Source of the DNA: Ciona intestinalis
Lineage: Eukaryota > Chordata > Ascidiacea > Phlebobranchia > Cionidae
Assembly (NCBI RefSeq): GCF_000224145.3
Contig: NC_020166.2
Span: 739,111-803,110 of the forward strand
Reading direction: 5' to 3'
DNA length: 64,000 nucleotides
Part shown: one piece after another, positions 57,101 through 64,000 of the stretch
How the letters are laid out: each line of letters starts with the position of its first letter
How positions within the stretch are numbered: position 1 is the first letter of the stretch
Made by a program: the position numbers and the translations under genes
The notes under the pieces: model-generated
What the model saw: the letters and a program-made list of their open reading frames with translations, nothing else
Databases searched by the model: none
What the model was told of the DNA's origin: nothing

Positions 57101-60100
57101 AGGACTTCCATAGACTGTTGTTAATTGATTAAAACACGATCAGGATATTTGGATATTATGTGATAAAGGTGTCCTGTCTTCCCCACACTGGTATATGCAA
57201 TTTAACAAAGTAACATAACACCAATGTCCCACCTCAAACAGTTCCTTCTTAGCACCACACATAGCTTGCACACCAGCCAAGGAGTAACTACTCTCAGCTT
57301 CTGTGAATGCTTTTGAAGCTTCAGAGTAAAGATAGGAAGCTTGCATTGCAACTTTGGCAAGCACCTCTGGCTTTCTGTTTACTGTAAACAAATGACAATT
57401 TTTTAAACAAAATTGTAAATTTTTGTCCAAAATTGGGTTAGAAATTTTTTCTCCAAAATATATATATATATTTTTTTTTCTATAAAATTTAGTTCTGTAT
57501 TATTTTTACCCTTTTAGGTAATGTTATTCGTCTGTTCGAAATTATTGTCACTATTGTGTTAGTTCAGAGTTGGTTTTACTCTTTCAACAATAATTTACTC
57601 CTGTTAGAAATTACGTTATTTTATAATAATGTCTTTGAATATTAGTGGTTATGAAACATAAGCTTAATAATTAATAAGTTTATAGCGATATTAGCTTACA
57701 TAATGCTGTGACTTATAAAACTTATGGTAAAACACTAAGTTTGGTTAAAAAGGTTAAATTTATAGTCAGTGGACATTTTTTTAATGATTTTTAGTTGGAA
57801 ACCTTTTTCAGTAGGTAAGATTAAATTTTCATTGATTTTAATATTTGCAAAGTGAAAATTTTTGTAAATTAAAAATAATGGTTCTATATGAAGCCAGTAC
57901 TAAGCCTTACGTGAAGCATCCGTGCAAGCTTTATCATAGAAGCATTCTTGTGCTTGACCCAACAACACGCAACGATAAAGATTCAAAACTTCAGGGGCAA
58001 GATCTGATGTGATTGAATTATTCCCAACGACGGACATCACACGTTCTTTGATGAAGGTGAGAATTCCAGCAGCTTCCTGCATAGTATATGTGTATGTGTT
58101 AAGTTGCAACCCCATCTTTGTAAAAAAAAGTTACAAAAAATAACATAAAAGAATTTTTCAGAAAACCCTTTTTTAAAACCCAAGTATTTAGATAACCTAA
58201 CATTAGAAACAATTTCCCGTTAAAAAAGGTTATTTTCTGTCGTCGCTCTATAATTATGTTATTTGTTTTAAAGCAGGTTCTTGTTTTAGCAACCAACAAC
58301 ACACATATACATATGCCAGTCTGTCTGGTGATTATTTTATGAACATAAGCTGCCCACCGAATAATTTATCAATCAAATTTTAAACCTATTGTTTGTCCCA
58401 TCCTTGTTTGTTGGCATGGTGAAAGAAGGGATGAACAACTGATTACACATATGCTAGGTTAGGTTACACAAATATAGGCCATATTATGTATAGTGGAACA
58501 ATGGCTTGTGTTTTTGACAGGTACAGGGTGTTTTAAAAGTCACTGTGCACTTACATATTTATTAACAGATATGTTTCAGTGTTTCCGTATAGAATCCAGG
58601 AGTTAAATATGAATAACAATTATAAATGATGTTAAAAGTGACCCCCATTAGCATTAACACAGGCCTGGAGCATTCTTATTTTGTTTCTAAACACCTCGAT
58701 CAGTGAATAGTAAAAAAATATTACAACAGGGCACAGTGACTTTCCGAACACCCTGTATAATTATAGAATTGAGTAAAATAACATAGTGGGGCACTGGAGC
58801 AGACAAAATATTACCAGCCAAATACATTAACATACTCTTTATCCAATAATAAACACCCCACCTGGAAATACTTTGCTGCACTTTTCAATCCATCATCAGT
58901 TTGAAGATTTGCTTCACTTCCAACTTGAGACATAAGTGCTGCTATGTTGTATAATATACATAGACGCTCAAAGTCACCATCTGCTATGCCTGTTACAAGT
59001 GTTTTGTTATAGTATAGTATCAAAAAGGAAGTAGTAAGAAGAGCACTATCACCAGTAACCAGTTTACCAGATTATGGGGTGTCCTCTAATTACCCTATAT
59101 CTGAGCACTCAACTAAAAGTAAAAGGCAAATAAAGTGCTTAAAAATCCCCTGACCACTAAAAACAACCCATATTATATACCCTCCAAATGCAAGCCTATT
59201 TACAGCTGGTTAAAATAGTTAAGGCTTTTCTGCAAACAACACAATGCTAAAATCCACACAAGAAATCATTAAAAAAGAACCCAAAGCTAAAGTCAAATAA
59301 TGTTAACTTTGGAGAAAAAGAAATCTATTTATCCATGAAAAGTTTAGGAATAACTTTCTATTTCTATTATATTTGGAATATCCAGAGGTTGCTTTTAATA
59401 TGGCTGACAACTTAGACAACACATTAGTGACCACTGGGTTGAAGACTTGGAGTGACTTACTTAGCTTGGGTGTGCTGCTGAGAAACTTTCCCTTCTGCAA
59501 CGAATCCTTCCAAGTGAAATTAACGATCACCCCATTTGCTTCACGGAACGGAAATTTCCGTGATGCAGCAACCAGTTGGTCATGATACCTGGGATTGGGA
59601 ATAGTTTAAAACATAAAAATATTATAGAAAATCTGGAAATATAAAAACATAGATTAGGCCTATACCTGTATTTATACCATTGGGGTATTCTAACTCACCA
59701 GCCTACTTAACCCTTTTGAAAGAGGCAAGACTTTGACAGAAATGCAGAAAAATGTCAATCATAATAGTTGATTGATAAAAAAGAACAAACTTCTATTTGA
59801 TAGTTCCAATGAAATAGACAAAAATTCACAAAACAATTGCAATATTTAAAGATGTAATTTTAGTTTTAGAACGCTTTTAAAATCCTTGAAAGAGAGAAAA
59901 GATAGGAGAGAAACTAGTTTATACACAACTCACATAAATATGTGTAATGGATTGGTGTTTAAATAAAACTTACTGCATCAACAAGTTGAGAGATGTAGCT
60001 GATTTATCCAAAGGCTTTGTAACCGCATTTTTACGCAGTGTGTTGAACTCTTTAATATGTTTCTTTAAATCATCATCTGTCTGTTGTAATTAAAAGTAGG

Positions 60101-61253
60101 TTAGATCTAAATGTACACAAATTTACTACAGGACTACTCTAGGCTATTTTATAACTTTTATTTGTCTAAATAACAAAAGTTCTCTGTTACTTCTGTTGCA
60201 AAATGTAAATAATTAATCCACGGCTCATCTGGCATGAAAAAACGTAGTGTATTTCTTCTGTAGTGCCGGTTGGCAGACAAAACGTCGGAAATACACTTAC
60301 TAGTTTTTCGTACCAGATCAGCCGTTGAAAGAATATTATAAAGATTTTGTTTAAGGGCAATAACAGCCAATAGCTCTAATGAATGTGCATGTAGTGCACT
60401 GTCACATCTAGAATTATAATGTATAAACATACATGAAATTGCACTGTGCCTGTGTGTGCCACTGCATATTATGAGCTAAACATACATTAACATAACCTAT
60501 GTTTTGCATGCCATGTCTTAACATGAAAACTGCCATATTCTGCTACGCTTATGGCCTACTTAAGTTTGACCATTTACTTGAATTCTTAAGCCCGGTTATT
60601 AATATATCATGTGCCACACACTGTGTACAAAGAGTTAGTCAACATTTAAATAACTATGTGTTGCAGAGCCTTAGACCAAAACAGAAACTTCCACATACAA
60701 TTAGCCACAGCCTACTTTATATACTAATACTACTCAGGTCTCAGGTCTTTCGGCATCTAGGCAAACTCATTGACTGTCTTGATAAAACCTAATGTCTTGT
60801 AGACTAGATTTCCAAACAGGAACTTCTATATTTAGCCAATCAACCATGGACATCTCATGAGTCATTCCCTACTTGGTAAACTGCTAAACTCTAAATGCAT
60901 TCATGTTCCTAGGACAATAGATAACGAAACCGCCAGGCATACATGTTAATTGTAACTTCAAAGAAAGTTCCAAAAGGCTTACTAAGCCAGTTATCTAAAC
61001 AGAAACTGCGATTTCAACCAATCAGCATCAGCCTATACAATGTCCGCTTTTGGGCCTATACAATACCCGCTTTTTTTTAAATTTAGGCAAATTCCTAGTC
61101 TATATACGTCACTAAATAATTTAATGGTACAGTAAGCCATACCTTGTCAAATGTAACTTTGATGAAAGTTTCCAACGGTTTAACAAAGTCAACGTCATGT
61201 GAGCGTTTAATAGGAATATTGAAGAATCTGGATAATTCGACTTCATATGACAT
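48119..61253 (-). CDS. PDCD6IP: PDCD6IP / ALIX, ESCRT-associated adaptor
   Basis: Twenty exons from the start: 61143-61253, 59974-60080, 59461-59588, 58862-58989, 57911-58076, 57233-57381, 56817-56891, 55628-55729, 54555-54690, 54119-54242, 53329-53506, 52920-53031, 52179-52348, 51658-51774, 51077-51208, 50618-50737, 50106-50212, 49467-49655, 49044-49184, 48119-48380. Phases all agree: 2754 bp, 917 aa (human 868). Order: Bro1 domain (about 1-360; [34 protein letters not shown]); coiled-coil V domain (about 365-700; [40 protein letters not shown]); then a proline-rich tail with [11 protein letters not shown], two PTAP motifs, APFPGYG and PxY-rich repeats ending YYYPPQ. ALIX links cargo with YPXnL motifs, TSG101 and CHMP4 in endosome budding, cytokinesis and membrane repair. 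Donors of exons 11 (gttaca) and 15 (gtttgt) are weak but supported by alignment. Confidence 0.97.
48547..48743 (+). mobile_element. MITE family A
   Basis: Complete, intron 19 of PDCD6IP. Confidence 0.8.
49677..49872 (+). mobile_element. MITE family A
   Basis: Complete, intron 17 of PDCD6IP, 21 bp upstream of the exon 18 acceptor end. Its 5' part is very close to 18563-18736 (shared tatggaagtctagggata). A degraded subfamily-B piece follows to about 50020. Confidence 0.8.
56125..56692. mobile_element. Non-autonomous hAT transposon with 8-bp target duplication
   Basis: The element spans 56133-56684 (552 bp) in intron 7 of PDCD6IP. The terminal inverted repeats are perfect over 16 bp: cagcggttcccaacct at the left, aggttgggaaccgctg at the right. 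The 8-bp direct repeat aactaaat flanks it (56125-56132 and 56685-56692), the signature of hAT integration. No transposase reading frame is present. Confidence 0.93.
57072..57194 (-). mobile_element. MITE family A, truncated
   Basis: Intron 6 of PDCD6IP: starts at attcaaagaattacaaaacc and keeps the tgataaaggtgtcctgtctt end. Confidence 0.7.
58524..58755 (-). mobile_element. Tc1/mariner-like relic with transposase C-terminal fragment
   Basis: Intron 4 of PDCD6IP. Inverted ends (cagggtgttttaaaagtcac, and cagtgactttccgaacaccc plus tg) are flanked by TA on both sides. The complement of about 58640-58690 reads [18 protein letters not shown], which resembles the C-terminal segment of mariner/IS630-type transposases. 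Too short to be autonomous; same family as 7116-7303. Confidence 0.75.
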
Positions 61254-62469
61254 TTTACTTTGCAAAATAAGGACTGTTTCAACCAGTCAAAACAGCTAGG
61301 ATAAATATATATATACCTTCTTTTATCTGTAAAAATAATAAATATATAAAATTGAAAGGTCCATAAATAGTGATGCTAAAAATTGGTCCAGGAATAGTAA
61401 TGTTAAAATTAAACATCAGTTTAGTTTATTACATTATTCTTGTTATTTTGGCCCGGATTTTTATAGGCAATAAAAAAATCCATCAGAGCTTGGCGCCTAA
61501 GGATGTGACCACAGGAAAATGACAGCAATATAAAACATTGAACGACACAGCTAAACTTATAATGAGTTCAGTACCAAAATATTAAGCATAATTATAGCCT
61601 TTCTTTAACAGTTAGTTTGCCAGTTTCAGGTCTCCCATATGAAACTGTGAAACTCAACGTATAAAACACAGTAGCAAGAGCTTTATAATAAGTTACTGAT
61701 GATAGTTAACGTACTGTTATATAAACAAGACTTATCAGTGGGCGAAATACTAAAACATTTCCACCTACGAGGATGCAACGCGTTTAACTCCAATTAAACT
61801 TATCTTTTCAATTAAGTTAAAACTATCATTTCATTGAATTTTGAAGCAAAAAATGGAACAGTTTGGATGTTATTGTTCTGTGCCTACCACTTGGGGGGGA
61901 CATAAAAACCTAATGTCTTGGTTGACTAAACACGATCATGTGATAAGTGACGTCAGAACTATGATGACGATGATTCATCGGGTATTTTAGAAACAGAACA
62001 CGTGCTTGTGGGTAAACTATTTATTCCATAAATCGGTAACCTAAGCTACAGATGATTAGCTGGTTAAATTTAGCGAGTTTGGTTTTTTGCGTGGTCTAAG
62101 ATCCTGGTTACGCCTAAAATAGCTATTTCTAAACTTTATATAATTGTGTTTTAATTCACAAGTTATGCCCTATCGATGCATGCAAAGTTGACGTTTCTTC
62201 TATTTTTAAATAGAGTTTTAAATGCGTTCTACCCAGAACCACCAGGACAGATGTTTTATATCCATCAAAATAATTATATATTCAAGTTTCGTTCCTGTAG
62301 ATTTTGGGTGAAAACGTGCGCCTACATTACCCCTATATTGGTACGTGCAATTTAACCAGTTACTTAACTTTTAAAAAGATGTGTATTTCCGATTGTTCAT
62401 TGGCGACGAAGAAAGAAAGTCAAAAAAAAGGCGAAAAAATTAATAACGTGTTATACCCGCCCGTGAAGA

Positions 62470-62629
62470 TATAGTAGGGTGGGGAAAATGGGACATCTTT
62501 TCATACTATTTTCTCGTCCCATTTGGTAATAAACGAAGAACATTCAACGAATTAATATATAACCGTATCTTCACGACTTACATGGACCGTTGTTAAAAAG
62601 GTGCCCCATCTTACCCCACCTTACTATTT
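62470..62629 (-). mobile_element. MITE family A, internally deleted
   Basis: Loses about 35 bp of core after catggaccgttgttaaaa. Faces the next element in opposite orientation. Confidence 0.75.
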
Positions 62630-62657
62630 ACATATATATATATATTTATATTTACCA

Positions 62658-62850
62658 CAGGGGGGGAGGATGGGACACCTTTAGCGCATAATTTTTTAAT
62701 ATCCTGATCGTGTTTTAAACAATTAAGAACGGTCTATTGGAGTCGTGAGGATACGGTTTAATAATTCTTGGGAATGTTTTTTTGTTTACTACCAAATAAG
62801 ACGGAAAAATGGAATGAAAAGGTGTCCCATCTTCCCCCACCCTACTATAT
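62658..62850 (+). mobile_element. MITE family A
   Basis: Complete apart from a degraded left end (cacaggggggg). Confidence 0.8.
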
Positions 62851-63161
62851 AAATACTCGGCAGCGGGTAAATACCCATACTTTTACATGCAATTGTTAAA
62901 ACGATAAATTGAAACGATTACGAATTAAAACACAGTCTGAAAACTCACTCTAAAACATGTACTGTTTTGGGTAATGAACAAACTCTGGCCTAACTTTCAG
63001 GTCTAAGCGTGCTCCATCGTAAAACCTTATAGAATAGCCATAGGTTTACAATAAGATAAAACGTCTATAAAATTGACAGAATGTTTAATTGGCCTCGTAT
63101 TCGTACGTAAATTTTCTTGATAAAATCAGTACCGATGCTTTAACAGTTCCAGTATAACAGT

Positions 63162-63227
63162 TCAAGTAGTCCAAATATAAAGGGCTTTCGCATCATCCTG
63201 AAGTTTCTGTGGTTTTTTAACTGTCAA
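63162..63227 (-). CDS. Candidate terminal exon of an unidentified gene
   Basis: On the - strand, after an acceptor (atcaacag), reads LTVKKPQKLQDDAKALYIWT then T and stop: 22 codons in the phase needed to follow the exon at 63676-63813. A poly(A)-like aattaaa lies about 65 bp further on. Weak; both exons rest on splice sites and codon-like composition only. Confidence 0.28.
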   Translation of the reverse strand: MTVKKPQKLQDDAKALYIWTT

Positions 63228-63474
63228 CTGTTGATCTTCGTTTTTAGATAATCTTTAAAAGATTCGTCTTTTCAATTCTATAAAATGAATGTTTGTTAGT
63301 TCGAATGTACGAGGTATTAGGATTACTATAGAACCACTGTCTATAGATTTTTGTATAAAAGTTAAGAATGTGAATGTATTGTAGGGTGGGGAAGATGGCA
63401 TACGTGTTGAATAACGACTGACCTTGCTTAGCCACACACGCGATAAATAAGTTACCTTAAATCATTCATATAAT

Positions 63475-63655
63475 AGGGTGGGGGAAGATGGGACACCTTT
63501 AGCACATATTATCCAAATATCCTGATCGTGTTTTAAACAATTAACAACGGTCTATGGGAGCCGTGAGGATAGTGTTTTATTATTCTTTGAATGTTTTTTG
63601 TTTACTACCAAATGGGACAAGAAAATAGATTGAAAAGGTGTCCCCCACCCTACTA
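63475..63655 (+). mobile_element. MITE family A
   Basis: Nearly complete, right end shortened (gtgtcccccaccctacta). Lies between the two candidate exons. Confidence 0.8.
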
Positions 63656-63675
63656 TATTAAATTTGAGCACTCAC

Positions 63676-63813
63676 TTCATGCTTGCTTTCAATGTCTGAA
63701 GTTACATCATTGTGAATCGTTAGCGACTCGGAGTCGTAGTTAAATGAAGTTATTGAATCAGTGCTCGCTTCGCAATTCAATTTACGAACTATTTTGTGCA
63801 AACAAAAGGGAAA
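63676..63813 (-). CDS. Candidate internal exon of an unidentified gene
   Basis: 138 bp (46 codons) on the - strand between a polypyrimidine acceptor (ccttttag) and a consensus donor (GAA|gtgagt), open in phase 0. Reads FPFCLHKIVRKLNCEAST... and ends with an acidic, Ser/Asp-rich stretch (DSESLTIHNDVTSDIESKHE). No family recognised. The rest of the gene would lie to the right of the window. Confidence 0.4.
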
Positions 63814-63917
63814 CTAAAAGGAAAAAACGAAACCATTAGAATACTGTTACGGTTATATAGGCATGGGATAAATATATTAATGCTCTTTTGGCAAACTATT
63901 TTCTCGGTGTTGTATAG

Positions 63918-64000
63918 AGTGCTTGACCTATAGCTCATACGTAACAGGTTCAAGGCTCGGTGCTGCTACCAATTTCACGATTACTACTTATGAAACTTTG
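63918..64000 (+). mobile_element. SINE head, cut by the window end
   Basis: tagctcatacgtaacaggtt followed by caaggctcggtgctgctacc: A-box and B-box-like tRNA portion of the window's SINE family, continuing beyond 64000. Confidence 0.6.

Larger units (their letters stand above)
61254..64000. other. Region upstream of PDCD6IP
   Basis: Contains the PDCD6IP 5' UTR and promoter (no defined element recognised), three MITEs, a (ta)n run near 62632, a dispersed copy of the 117-bp repeat at about 62955-63040, and the two candidate exons listed separately. Confidence 0.5.

Noticed and set aside
59373..59585. Open + strand frame near ALIX exon 3
   Set aside because: Antisense of exon 3 and its intron; the - strand frame gives a clear Bro1-domain match with proper splice sites.

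Overview
The window is eukaryotic nuclear DNA from a small intron-rich chordate genome, almost certainly an ascidian of the Ciona intestinalis/robusta group. Three things point there. Chordate-type genes (PDCD6IP/ALIX, RNF181, ABAT, a POGLUT2/KDELC-type glucosyltransferase and BPI/LBP-like lipid-binding proteins) are split into many short exons with GT-AG introns. The AT content is high. The introns are crowded with about 45 copies of one ~195-bp TA-flanked MITE and with a tRNA-derived SINE ending in (ATTC)n. There is one N at position 21 and one 50-N assembly gap at 6025-6074. No bacterial-type operon, CRISPR array or viral gene was seen.

Layout. 1-3479: no gene; a 1.2-kb 21-bp minisatellite with higher-order structure, a MITE and a perfect 36-bp hairpin. 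3480-18255: two tandem 13-exon BPI/LBP-like genes on the + strand. The second is intact (474 aa). The first carries a 1-bp deletion that truncates it, plus a locally duplicated exon 4 beside the assembly gap. 19322-24721 (+): a 10-exon POGLUT2-type ER protein O-glucosyltransferase ending in a KEEL retention signal. 24869-30579 (-) and 35532-44021 (+): two 11-exon 4-aminobutyrate aminotransferase (ABAT) genes, head to head, about 5 kb apart. They share two tracts of near-identical inverted sequence that look like gene conversion, and an orphan ABAT exon 4 lies between them. The + copy has a 1-bp deletion just after the PLP lysine; the - copy has lost the phenylalanine expected to stack on PLP. 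45537-45962 (+): the single-exon RING-H2 E3 ligase RNF181. 48119-61253 (-): a complete 20-exon PDCD6IP/ALIX gene (917 aa) with Bro1, V and proline-rich domains. 61254-64000: three MITEs, two candidate exons of an unidentified - strand gene, and the start of a SINE.

The genes do not form one pathway; they are housekeeping or physiological genes (endocytosis/ESCRT, ubiquitin ligation, GABA catabolism, EGF-domain glycosylation, lipid or LPS binding). What stands out is how the locus evolves: tandem and inverted gene duplication, local homogenisation of parts of the duplicates, single-base disruption of one member of each pair, and heavy recent MITE/SINE traffic, including a filled/empty MITE site pair inside the window. 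The single-base lesions cannot be separated from sequencing or haplotype-merging errors using this sequence alone.
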